From CAVQMB01 sp963713445 (GTDB lineage Bacteria > Pseudomonadota > Gammaproteobacteria > Competibacterales > Competibacteraceae), in contig CAVQMB010000019.1 in assembly GCA_963713445.1 (NCBI GenBank), forward strand, positions 5,727 through 69,726: 64,000 bases of DNA, read 5' to 3'. This document shows positions 27,300-35,622 of the stretch, in pieces. Positions within the stretch are counted from its first letter, which is position 1, and each line of letters begins with the position of its first letter. The notes under the pieces were generated by a model. It was not told the DNA's origin, did no database searches, and saw only the letters and a program-made list of their open reading frames with translations. The translations under genes were made by a program, and so were the position numbers.

Positions 27300-28229
27300 A
27301 TGCGTATTGTGGTTCATGGCCAACAGGCCTTCGGCAAGGCAGTACTCGAAGCACTGCTCAAACGCGGCGAGGAAGTGATTGCGGTCTATGTCGCGCCGGA
27401 GAAGGAGGGCGCCAAGCCGGACCCGTTGCGAGAAGCGGCGCTTGCCGCCAATCTGCCGGTCTATCAGCCGACCTCCTATCGCAAGCAGGAGGTATGGGGC
27501 GAATTCAAGGGACTCAGACCCGATCTTCAGGTCATGGCGTTTGTTACGCTGTTTGTGCCGGAAGAGTTTCTCAACATCCCCACCCGCGGTTCGATCCAGT
27601 ACCACCCCTCGCTGCTGCCGGCCTTTCGCGGCGCCTCGGCGATCAACTGGCCGATCATACTTGGTGAGAAGGAAACCGGCCTGTCGATTTTCTGGCCCGA
27701 TAATGGCCTTGATACCGGCGACGTGTTGCTGCAGAAGACGACGCCTATTGCCGACACTGACACCCTCGGCTCAGTTTATTTCGACCGCCTGTTCCCGATG
27801 GGCGTCGAGGCGATGCTCGAAGCCGTTGATCTTGTGCGGGCAGGCAAAGCACCCCGCATCAAACAGGACGAGACGAAGGCAAGCTATGAAGGTCGCTGCG
27901 GTGCTGCCAATGCGCACATCGATTGGGGCAAGTCCTGGCGCCAGATCGATCCGCTGATCCGCGGGTGTAATCCAGCTCCGGGTGCCTGGGCGATGCTCGA
28001 TAGCCAAAAACTCAAGATCTTTGATGCCAAGCCATTGCCAGCTAGAGATCCGGCCGGTATTGGTGGTAAGTTGGGTGAGATCGTCGCCATCGACGCCGAC
28101 GGCTTCACCGTGGTTTGTGCTGATGGTCGTTTCAAGATAACCCGGGTGCAACCGACTGATAGCAAGAAGATCAATGCCGGGGAATGGGCTACTTCCGTCG
28201 ATCTGGTGACGGGAAGGCGCCTGGTCTGA
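27300..28229 (+). CDS. 10-formyltetrahydrofolate hydrolase/transferase-like protein (FDH N-terminal type)
   Basis: 309 residues of the methionyl-tRNA formyltransferase superfamily, most like the N-terminal hydrolase domain of 10-formyl-THF dehydrogenase (ALDH1L). It has GSIQYHPSLLPAFRGASAIN and SIFWPDNGLDTGDVLLQK, with the His and Asp of the catalytic site. A C-terminal Fmt_C-like domain starts near residue 205 (IDWGKSWRQIDPLIRGC). It is not the usual fmt, which normally sits beside def. Upstream of a THF-dependent demethylase, it could recycle formyl-THF to free THF. That role is inferred. Confidence 0.82.
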   Translation: MRIVVHGQQAFGKAVLEALLKRGEEVIAVYVAPEKEGAKPDPLREAALAANLPVYQPTSYRKQEVWGEFKGLRPDLQVMAFVTLFVPEEFLNIPTRGSIQYHPSLLPAFRGASAINWPIILGEKETGLSIFWPDNGLDTGDVLLQKTTPIADTDTLGSVYFDRLFPMGVEAMLEAVDLVRAGKAPRIKQDETKASYEGRCGAANAHIDWGKSWRQIDPLIRGCNPAPGAWAMLDSQKLKIFDAKPLPARDPAGIGGKLGEIVAIDADGFTVVCADGRFKITRVQPTDSKKINAGEWATSVDLVTGRRLV

Positions 28230-28430
28230 TCACTTCAAATCCCGGATATTGCGCCGCCGGTGTGATGCTATCTGGTCCGCGGCCGCAGCCGGCACCGGTT
28301 GGGTTTGAGCGGCGGCGCTGTGATAGCAGAGAGGCTATCGCCTCAACTCGACGGCGAGGCCCTGATGATTGTGACTCATGCTGAACCGGTTGCCAGTGGT
28401 GGCGACCAGATCAGCGAAGTGAGTTGATTC

Positions 28431-28464
28431 CTGACCCCAGCTGTGTACTGACCCCAGCCGTGTA
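28431..28464 (+). repeat. Two tandem 17-bp repeats upstream of the dimethylglycine dehydrogenase gene
   Basis: The unit CTGACCCCAGCYGTGTA occurs twice head to tail (28431-28447 and 28448-28464, one mismatch), 30 bases before ATG 28494. It could be a duplicated regulator site or replication slippage. The surrounding 264-base gap shows no gene. Confidence 0.6.
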
Positions 28465-28493
28465 CTGAACAATCCCAATGTCGAGGTACTCCG

Positions 28494-30953
28494 ATGTCTA
28501 CTATCAATGTGCCCGAACGAGCCAGTGCCGTGGTCATCGGCGGCGGTGTGATCGGTGCCAGCGTTGCTTATCATCTGGCCAAGCTGGGTTGGAATGACGT
28601 CGTATTACTGGAGCGGCGCCAGTTCGCCTGTGGCACGACCTGGCACGCCGCCGGGCTGATCGGTACAGTTCGGGCTAGCGAGTCGCACGCCCGACTGACG
28701 GAATATTCAATGGGCTTGCTGGCACAACTGGAAGCCGAGACTGGCCAGGCAACCGGCTTTCGTCAGGTAGGCAGTGTGACGGTAGCGCATTCGCGCGATC
28801 GTTGGGAGGAGCTGCGGCGGGTAGCGTCGATGAATAATGCCTTTGGCGTGACCCGGGTGGAACTGGCCGCACCCGAGGAGATCAAGGCGTTGCATCCGCT
28901 GGTGCGCACTGATGACCTCATCGGTGGAATCTGGGTGGCCCATGACGGTCAGGCCAGCCCCATCGACATCACCATGGCGTTCATAAAAGGCGCCCGGCTG
29001 CACGGCGCTCGCTGCCTGGAAGGGGTCAAGGTCGATGCCGTGCGGTGTGGCGATGGGCGGGTGACCGGTGTGGTCACCGATCACGGTGATATTGCCAGCG
29101 GCGTGATAGTGAACTGCGCTGGTATGTGGGCCCGCTCGCTAGGGCGACTGGCGGGGGTCAACATCCCGTTGCATGCCTGTGAACACTACTATGCGCATAC
29201 CGAAAAGCTCGAACTTCCGCCTAGGTTGCCGGTGCTACGTGACCATGACCGCTGCGCCTATTATCGCGAGGATGCCGGCAGCCTACTGGTCGGGGCGTTC
29301 GAGCGCCACGCCCGTCCCTGGGGAATGGATGGCATCCCCGAGGCGTTTTGCTTTGACGAGCTGCCGGGGCACCCGGAAGAGCAGCTGATGCCGGTGCTGG
29401 AGGATGCCATGGAGCGCGTGCCAACCCTGCGGAGGGTCGGCTGGCGCAGCTTCTTCTGCGGACCCGAGTCTTTCACCCCGGATGATCAGTTCCATATCGG
29501 CGAGGCGCCCGAGGCGCGTGGTTTTTTCGTTGGCTGTGGTCTGAACTCGGTCGGCATCCAGTCCTCCGGTGGCCTTGGCAAAGTGCTTGCTGAGTGGATC
29601 GACGGTGGCCATCCGCCAATGGATCTGTGGACTAACGACATCCGGCGGATGCATCCGGTGATGGGCACCCAGCGGTTCCTGGAACAACGTGTCTCAGAGA
29701 CACTCGGCCTGCTGTACGATCACCATTACCCGTTCCGGCAGTTTGCCACTGCCCGCAACGTGCGCCAGTCGCCGCTGCACGACCGGCTGGCCGGGCAGCG
29801 GGCCTGCTTCGGTCAGGTTGCGGGGTGGGAGCGGCCGAACTGGTTCGCCCCGGAGGGCGTGAGGCCCGAGTATCGCTATTCGTTCGGCAAACAGAATTGG
29901 TTCGAGTATTCGGCCGCCGAGCATCGCGCGGTCCGTGAAGGGGTAGCCTTATTTGACCAGTCCAGTTTTGCCAAGTATCTGGTTGCCGGCCGTGACGCCT
30001 GCCGGGTCCTGCAGCGCATCTGCTCGGCGGATATTGATGTCCCAACCGGGCAGCTCGTGTACACCCACTGGCTGAATGAACGGGGTACCATCGAGGCCGA
30101 CTTGACCGTGCAGCGGTTGGCTGAGGACCAGTTCTGGGTTATCAGTGGCGCCGCGGTCAGCGGTCGCGATCTCGATTGGCTGAACCGTCAGGTCCCGCCG
30201 GACGCGCACTGCTTCGTGAGCGACATCACCAGCGCTTGGGCGGTGCTGGGCGTCATGGGGCCGCATAGCCGCTCGTTGCTGGGCGCGGTGGCGTCGCACG
30301 ACTTCAGCAGCGAAGCGTTCCCGTTCGCCACGGTCCAGCCGGTCGAAATCGGTTGCGCAGTAGCCCGCGCGGCCCGGGTGAGTTATGTGGGCGAACTTGG
30401 CTGGGAACTGTATGTACCGGTCGATCAGGCGCGCCATGCGTACGATGTCCTGGTGGACCACGGGGCCTCCCATGGACTGCGGCTGGCCGGTATGCACGCC
30501 CTCGATTCCTGTCGCCTCGAAAAGAAGTTTCTGCATTTCGGCCATGACATCGGTGACGAGGACACTCCGCTGGAGGCGGGCGTCGGTTTCGTCTGTCACT
30601 TCGACAAAAGTATTGCGTTCATTGGCCGCGACGCGGTGTTACGCCAGAAGGAAACCCAGCGGCCGCTCAGAAAACGCCTGCTTCAGTTTGTCCTGCACGA
30701 TCCTGAGGTGCTGCTGTACCACCATGAACCGATCTGGCGCGACGGCAGGCTGGTGGGTTACCTGACCTCAGGCAGCTATGGCCACACCCTGGGTGCGGCG
30801 GTGGGCTTGGGCTACGTCAAGTGTGCTGCCGGGGTCGATCGCGACTACGTGGCCAGCGGCCGCTGGGAAATCGAGGTTGGCGGAGAGCGGGTGCCGGCCG
30901 ATGCCAGTCTGCGACCCATGTACGATCCCGGAGGCGGCCGCATGCGAGGCTGA
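28494..30953 (+). CDS. FAD- and THF-dependent dimethylglycine/sarcosine dehydrogenase
   Basis: 819 residues. The N-terminal DAO domain (about 1-395) has the FAD motif VVIGGGVIGASVAYHLAKLG and GTTWHAAGLIG, whose His is the covalent FAD attachment site in dimethylglycine dehydrogenase. A middle FAO_M-type segment (about 400-450) follows. The C-terminal GcvT/folate-binding part (about 450-810) includes WFEYSAAEHRAVREGVALFD, GVMGPHSRSLL, SYVGELGWELYVP and GYVKCAAGVD. It would demethylate dimethylglycine or sarcosine, make 5,10-methylene-THF, and pass electrons to ETF; an ETF-ubiquinone oxidoreductase is also in this window. The substrate cannot be fixed by sequence. Possible use: glycine betaine catabolism. 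Confidence 0.88.
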   Translation: MSTINVPERASAVVIGGGVIGASVAYHLAKLGWNDVVLLERRQFACGTTWHAAGLIGTVRASESHARLTEYSMGLLAQLEAETGQATGFRQVGSVTVAHSRDRWEELRRVASMNNAFGVTRVELAAPEEIKALHPLVRTDDLIGGIWVAHDGQASPIDITMAFIKGARLHGARCLEGVKVDAVRCGDGRVTGVVTDHGDIASGVIVNCAGMWARSLGRLAGVNIPLHACEHYYAHTEKLELPPRLPVLRDHDRCAYYREDAGSLLVGAFERHARPWGMDGIPEAFCFDELPGHPEEQLMPVLEDAMERVPTLRRVGWRSFFCGPESFTPDDQFHIGEAPEARGFFVGCGLNSVGIQSSGGLGKVLAEWIDGGHPPMDLWTNDIRRMHPVMGTQRFLEQRVSETLGLLYDHHYPFRQFATARNVRQSPLHDRLAGQRACFGQVAGWERPNWFAPEGVRPEYRYSFGKQNWFEYSAAEHRAVREGVALFDQSSFAKYLVAGRDACRVLQRICSADIDVPTGQLVYTHWLNERGTIEADLTVQRLAEDQFWVISGAAVSGRDLDWLNRQVPPDAHCFVSDITSAWAVLGVMGPHSRSLLGAVASHDFSSEAFPFATVQPVEIGCAVARAARVSYVGELGWELYVPVDQARHAYDVLVDHGASHGLRLAGMHALDSCRLEKKFLHFGHDIGDEDTPLEAGVGFVCHFDKSIAFIGRDAVLRQKETQRPLRKRLLQFVLHDPEVLLYHHEPIWRDGRLVGYLTSGSYGHTLGAAVGLGYVKCAAGVDRDYVASGRWEIEVGGERVPADASLRPMYDPGGGRMRG

Positions 30954-30966
30954 CGGCACACTAAGT

Positions 30967-30996
30967 GCTGACCGCGGTGATCCCGGGGCGGTCAGC
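30967..30996. terminator. Hairpin between convergent DMGDH and serA genes
   Basis: GCTGACCGC and GCGGTCAGC form a perfect 9-bp stem with a 12-base loop in the 46-base gap between the two stops. There is no T-run, so the terminator role is inferred from position. Confidence 0.5.
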
Positions 30997-30999
30997 GGG

Positions 31000-32274
31000 T
31001 CAGCGACTGACGATACGGGCACGCAGGGTGCCATCGATCCGCTTGAGCTGGTCCAGTTTGTCGATGTCGAAATCGTCAGCGACATCGAAGTCGACCACCA
31101 CATAGCCCAGGCTGGCGTCGGTCTGCAGGGACTGACCGGCGATGTTGATCCCGGAGTCCGAAAATACCCGGTTGATGCTCGCCAACACGCCGGGCCGGTT
31201 GCGGTGAATGTGCAGCAGCCGGTAGGTGCCCTGGTGTGGCGGCAGTGAGACTTCGGGGAAATTGACCGCGGAAAGAGTGGAACCATTGTCATTGAATTTG
31301 ATCAGCTTCTCGGCCACCTCGACGCCGATACTTTGCTGCGCCTCCTCGGTGCTGCCGCCGACGTGGGGCGTGAGGATGACGTTGTCAAAGGCCCGCAGTG
31401 GTGATTCGAAGGTCTCATCGTTGGACGCCGGCTCGCGTGGGAAGACGTCGATGGCCGCCCCCCGCAGATGACCACTGGTTAGCGCCGCGGCCAATGCATC
31501 GATGTCCACTACCGTACCGCGTGAGGCGTTGATCAGAATTGCGCCAGGACGCATCCTGGCAAGCTGGTCCGAGGCTATCATGTTGACGGTATCAGGCGCT
31601 TCCGGCACGTGCAGGGTAACCACGTCGACCTCCGCCAGCATCGCATTGAGGCTGCGGATGGGCGTGGCATTGCCCAGGGCCAGCTTGGTCTCGATATCGT
31701 AGAAATACACCCGCATGCCAAGACTCTCAGCCAGCAACCCGACCTGCGTGCCGATGTGGCCGTAGCCTATGATACCGATACTTTTGCCGCGCACCTCGAA
31801 TGCCCCGGTCGCCGATTTTCGCCATTCGCCACGGTGCGCGCTGGCGTTCTTGCGGGGAATGTCTCGCAGCAGCAAGGTGGCTTCGGCGACTACCAGTTCC
31901 GCGACTGAACGAGTGTTGGAGAAAGGTGCATTGAATACCGCTATGCCCCGCTCACGGGCCGCTGCCAGATCGACCTGGTTGGTACCAATGCAGAAACAGC
32001 CGATGCCGCGCAGCTCGGGAGCCGCTTCGATCAGTTCGCGGGTCAGGCGGGTACGCGAGCGAATGCCGATATAGTGAGTATCACGCAGCGCCGCCAGCAG
32101 TTCTTCGCGGGGCAGGGAACGCGGATGACGTTCGATCCGGCCGAAACCGGCATCGCGCAGGATCTCGACAGAGCTTTCGTGGACATTCTCCAGCAGCAGA
32201 ATTTTTAGTTCGCTGCTGGGCCGTGAGAAGCGCGGCAGGCTTTTGGGGAGCTGCTCGCTCACAGTATCGGGCAT
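31000..32274 (-). CDS. serA: D-3-phosphoglycerate dehydrogenase
   Basis: First step of serine synthesis. 424 residues in the short E. coli-like form. NAD motif GIIGYGHIGTQVGLLAESLG, substrate Arg in NASRGTVVDIDALA, the catalytic His in TPHVGGSTEEAQQSIG, and PFSNTRSVAELVVAEATLLL. The C-terminal ACT domain (about 350-424; LHIHRNRPGVLASINRVFSD) predicts serine feedback. It faces the glycine-producing demethylase gene. Confidence 0.96.
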   Translation of the reverse strand: MPDTVSEQLPKSLPRFSRPSSELKILLLENVHESSVEILRDAGFGRIERHPRSLPREELLAALRDTHYIGIRSRTRLTRELIEAAPELRGIGCFCIGTNQVDLAAARERGIAVFNAPFSNTRSVAELVVAEATLLLRDIPRKNASAHRGEWRKSATGAFEVRGKSIGIIGYGHIGTQVGLLAESLGMRVYFYDIETKLALGNATPIRSLNAMLAEVDVVTLHVPEAPDTVNMIASDQLARMRPGAILINASRGTVVDIDALAAALTSGHLRGAAIDVFPREPASNDETFESPLRAFDNVILTPHVGGSTEEAQQSIGVEVAEKLIKFNDNGSTLSAVNFPEVSLPPHQGTYRLLHIHRNRPGVLASINRVFSDSGINIAGQSLQTDASLGYVVVDFDVADDFDIDKLDQLKRIDGTLRARIVSR

Positions 32275-32434
32275 GGTTGCGATGGCAGATAATTTTTTGC
32301 GGGACAGCTTTTTATCTTAGCCCATCGGGGTCGATCCCGAAAGTGCGCTGCAGTGCAGCATGGGCACCCGATAACAGCCTGCGTTATCTGCGCACACGCC
32401 ACGTCACACTGCCACAGTGCCCGGCGATGGTTCC

Positions 32435-32483
32435 TTGATCTGGATCAATAAAGTGGAGCCCCGTTCCGGCTAGCCTACGCTTG
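32435..32483 (+). promoter_or_regulatory. FNR/ANR box and class II promoter of ccoNOQP
   Basis: TTGAT-CTGG-ATCAA (32435-32448) matches the FNR consensus exactly. TAGCCT (32471-32476) fits a TAnnnT -10, and the resulting start near 32483 would place the box centre at about -41.5, as in class II activation. Low-oxygen induction of the cbb3 operon is the expected outcome. The rest of the 233-base gap to serA shows no gene. Confidence 0.85.
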
Positions 32484-32507
32484 ATCATGGAGATCTGAGG
32501 TAGGACG

Positions 32508-33923
32508 ATGTCTGGAAGAGCGACATATAACGACAAGGTAGTACGCCAGTTTGCCATCATGACGGTGGTGTGGGGCATAGTGGGCATGGCGGTGGGGGTC
32601 TATATTGCCGCTGAGCTGGTTTGGCCGGTACTCAATTTCAACATTCCGTACATTACTTACAGCCATTTGCGGCCACTGCATACCAATGCGGTGATCTTCG
32701 CGTTTGGCGGTTGTGCGCTGATGGGTACTTCATATTACGTGGTGCAGCGCACCAGCCACATTCGACTGATCAGCGATCGGCTGGCGGCGTTTAGTTTCTG
32801 GGGCTGGCAGGCGGTGATTGTCGGCGCCGCGATTACGCTGCCGCTGGGTTTCAACACCAGTAAGGAGTACGCCGAGCTGGAATGGCCTATCGACATACTG
32901 ATCACCATCGTGTGGCTGGTTTATGCGTATGTGTTTTTCGGTACCATAGCAAAACGCAGGGTTAAGCATATCTATGTGGCCAATTGGTTTTATGGTGCCT
33001 TCATTCTGACGATTGCTTTGCTGCATGTGGTCAACAGCGCCGAGGTTCCGGTTAGTCTGTGGAAGTCGTATTCAGTCTATCCCGGTGCCATTGATGCTCT
33101 GGTGCAATGGTGGTATGGCCATAACGCGGTGGGCTTTTTCCTGACCGCCGGGTTCCTCGGCATGATGTATTATTTCGTGCCGCGCCAAGCCGAACGGCCG
33201 ATCTACTCGTACCGGCTGTCTATCGTACACTTCTGGGCATTGATCTCGATCTACATCTGGGCCGGGCCGCATCACCTGCACTACACTGCGCTGCCCAACT
33301 GGGTGCAGTCGCTTGGCATGGTGATGTCGCTGATTCTGCTGGCGCCTAGCTGGGGTGGCATGATCAACGGCATGATGACCTTGTCCGGGGCCTGGCACAA
33401 ACTGCGTACCGATCCGATACTGCGATTCCTGATCGTGTCGCTGTCGTTTTACGGCATGTCGACCTTCGAAGGTCCGATGATGTCGATCAAGACTGTGAAC
33501 GCGCTGTCGCACTATACCGACTGGACCATCGGTCATGTTCATTCCGGCGCGCTGGGCTGGGTTGCGCTGATCTCGATCGGCTCGCTGTATTTCCTCATTC
33601 CGCGGCTGTTTGGCAAGACTCAGATGTACAGCGTCAAGCTGATCGAAGTGCATTTCTGGGTTGCCACCATTGGCATCGTGCTCTACATCACGGCAATGTG
33701 GATTGCCGGGGTCATGGAAGGACTGATGTGGCGCGCGGTCAACCCCGACGGCACCCTGACCTACAGCTTCGTCGAAAGCGTCAAGGCGGTATATCCCTAT
33801 TACACAGTACGGTTCCTGGGTGGTCTGATGTTTCTCGGCGGTATGCTGGTGATGGCCTACAACGTATGGCGCACCATCTTCGGCGTCAAACCGGTGGAAG
33901 TGGCGGTACCCGCGACCGCCTGA
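32508..33923 (+). CDS. ccoN: Cytochrome c oxidase cbb3-type subunit I
   Basis: Catalytic membrane subunit (471 residues, 12 expected helices) of the high-affinity proton-pumping oxidase. Haem and copper histidines are in YSHLRPLHTNAVIF, WWYGHNAVGFFLTAG, IWAGPHHLHYTALPNW and IGHVHSGALGWVAL. GAGGTAGGA precedes ATG 32508. First gene of ccoNOQP-GHIS behind the FNR box. Confidence 0.97.
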   Translation: MSGRATYNDKVVRQFAIMTVVWGIVGMAVGVYIAAELVWPVLNFNIPYITYSHLRPLHTNAVIFAFGGCALMGTSYYVVQRTSHIRLISDRLAAFSFWGWQAVIVGAAITLPLGFNTSKEYAELEWPIDILITIVWLVYAYVFFGTIAKRRVKHIYVANWFYGAFILTIALLHVVNSAEVPVSLWKSYSVYPGAIDALVQWWYGHNAVGFFLTAGFLGMMYYFVPRQAERPIYSYRLSIVHFWALISIYIWAGPHHLHYTALPNWVQSLGMVMSLILLAPSWGGMINGMMTLSGAWHKLRTDPILRFLIVSLSFYGMSTFEGPMMSIKTVNALSHYTDWTIGHVHSGALGWVALISIGSLYFLIPRLFGKTQMYSVKLIEVHFWVATIGIVLYITAMWIAGVMEGLMWRAVNPDGTLTYSFVESVKAVYPYYTVRFLGGLMFLGGMLVMAYNVWRTIFGVKPVEVAVPATA

Positions 33924-33939
33924 GTCAGGGAGACAAGCA

Positions 33940-34545
33940 ATGGGTCACGAAAAAGTTGAAACCAACATCGGCCTGATGACCATTCTGATACTGGCGGTGG
34001 TGATCGTCGGCGGAATCGTCGAGATCGTGCCGCTGTTCTTCATGAAAGCGACCACGGCGCCGGTCGAGGGTCTCAAGCCGTACACGGCACTGCAACTGGA
34101 AGGCCGCGATATCTACATCCGCGAAGGCTGCAACAACTGCCACTCGCAGATGATCCGGCCGTTTCGGGCCGAAACCGAACGCTACGGCCATTACTCGGTG
34201 GCGGGCGAGTTCGTGTGGGATCATCCGTTTCTGTGGGGATCAAAGCGTACTGGCCCCGACCTGGCGCGGGTCGGTGGCCGTTACAGCGATGCCTGGCATC
34301 GGGTCCACCTGATGAATCCGCGCGACGTGGTGCCGGAGTCCAACATGCCCGGCTTCCCATGGCTGGCGGAGAATAAGCTGGATGGGTCCTTGACCGCGCG
34401 CAAAATGCGGGTAATGAGGTTGCTGGGCGTGCCGTATACGGATAAGGACATCGCCGGCGCCAAGGCCGCTACGGCTGGCCATACCGAACTGGATGCGCTG
34501 ATCGCGTACCTCCAGAACCTGGGCACCGATCTGCCACGGAGGTGA
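33940..34545 (+). CDS. ccoO: Cytochrome c oxidase cbb3-type subunit II (monohaem cytochrome c)
   Basis: 201 residues: an N-terminal membrane anchor (about 12-36), then one c-type haem site CNNCH in YIREGCNNCHSQMIRPF, with the distal Met candidate in VPESNMPGFPWL. It carries electrons from CcoP to CcoN. Sixteen bases after ccoN. Confidence 0.97.
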   Translation: MGHEKVETNIGLMTILILAVVIVGGIVEIVPLFFMKATTAPVEGLKPYTALQLEGRDIYIREGCNNCHSQMIRPFRAETERYGHYSVAGEFVWDHPFLWGSKRTGPDLARVGGRYSDAWHRVHLMNPRDVVPESNMPGFPWLAENKLDGSLTARKMRVMRLLGVPYTDKDIAGAKAATAGHTELDALIAYLQNLGTDLPRR

Positions 34546-34552
34546 CGGCGTC

Positions 34553-34726
34553 ATGGTGATATTCCACAGCTGGTTCACGGTGGTGCTGTTGGTGGTGTTC
34601 ATCGGCATCGTGCTGTGGGCCTACAGCGGCCGGCGCAAAAAGGACTTCGACGAAGCAGCCCAGCTGCCGTTTCGCGGGGAAGACCGTCCGGACGAGGACG
34701 ATGACAATAAGGGAGATCGGTCATGA
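34553..34726 (+). CDS. ccoQ: cbb3 oxidase subunit CcoQ
   Basis: 57-residue single-pass protein: MVIFHSWFTVVLLVVFIGIV membrane segment, a basic SGRRKKDFDEAA turn typical of FixQ/CcoQ, then an acidic tail. Position between ccoO and ccoP confirms it. Its TGA overlaps the ccoP ATG (ATGA), so the two are translationally coupled. It stabilises the CcoP-CcoNO interaction in known systems. Confidence 0.92.
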   Translation: MVIFHSWFTVVLLVVFIGIVLWAYSGRRKKDFDEAAQLPFRGEDRPDEDDDNKGDRS

Positions 34727-35619
34727 GCGGTTTCTGGAGCTGGTTCGTCACAATCGTCACGCTGCTCAATATCGGGGCCTGTTTGTGGTTGATCCGCTGG
34801 ACCTCACGGACCCAGCCGGGCGAGGTGCCGATTGGCGAGCCTACCGGCCATACCTGGGACAATGGGGAACTCAGCGAGTACAACAACCCGATGCCGCGCT
34901 GGTGGCTGATCATGTTCTACGCCATGATCGTGTTCGGGTTGATCTACCTGGTGCTTTATCCTGGATTGGGCAACTACAAGGGGCTGTTGGGCTGGACCGA
35001 GGAGGGCCAGTACCAGCAGGAGATGGCAGCTGCGCACAAGCGCTACGGACCGATCTTCGCGGCCTACGCTAAGCAGGATATCGTGGCCCTGAGCCAGGAC
35101 CCCAAGGCCTTGGGTATCGGCCGCCGCCTGTTCGTGAACAACTGTGCGCAATGTCATGGCTCGGATGCCAAGGGCGCACCGGGGTTCCCCAACCTGGCCG
35201 ACAAGGACTGGCTCTACGGCGGTGAGCCGAAGACCATCCAGCAAACCATCCTGCACGGGCGCAATGGTGTTATGCCAGCCTGGGGTAAGGTGCTCGGCAA
35301 GTCGGGCGTGGAGAACGTGGTGGCCTACGTCATGAGTCTGAGCGGCATGGTCAGCAAGGAAGCCGGTGCAGCCGGCGAGGCCACCTTCAAACAGATCTGT
35401 TCTGCCTGCCACGGCCCGGACGGTAAGGGCAATCATGCCCTGGGCGCGCCCAATCTCACCGACCGTACTTGGCTTTACGGTGGCTCGCGCGGCATTCTTA
35501 CCCAGACCGTGAGCTATGGTCGTCAGGGCCACATGCCGGCCTGGCAGGATTTCCTGGGTGCCGACAAGGTGCATCTGGCGGCTGCTTACGTGTACAGCTT
35601 GTCGCACGGTCAGCAGTAG
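34723..35619 (+). CDS. ccoP: Cytochrome c oxidase cbb3-type subunit III (dihaem cytochrome c)
   Basis: 298 residues. Two N-terminal hydrophobic segments (about 3-23 and 56-80) are followed by two cytochrome c domains with CAQCHGSDAKG and CSACHGPDGKG. The two domains share a WLYGG repeat (DWLYGGEPKTIQQTILHGR and TWLYGGSRGILTQTVSYGR). It receives electrons from the bc1 complex or soluble cytochrome c. Confidence 0.97.
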   Translation: MSGFWSWFVTIVTLLNIGACLWLIRWTSRTQPGEVPIGEPTGHTWDNGELSEYNNPMPRWWLIMFYAMIVFGLIYLVLYPGLGNYKGLLGWTEEGQYQQEMAAAHKRYGPIFAAYAKQDIVALSQDPKALGIGRRLFVNNCAQCHGSDAKGAPGFPNLADKDWLYGGEPKTIQQTILHGRNGVMPAWGKVLGKSGVENVVAYVMSLSGMVSKEAGAAGEATFKQICSACHGPDGKGNHALGAPNLTDRTWLYGGSRGILTQTVSYGRQGHMPAWQDFLGADKVHLAAAYVYSLSHGQQ

Positions 35620-35622
35620 CCC

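Noticed and set aside
32481..32486. TTGATC before ccoN as a second FNR half-site
   Set aside because: The partner half ATCAA is not at the required spacing.
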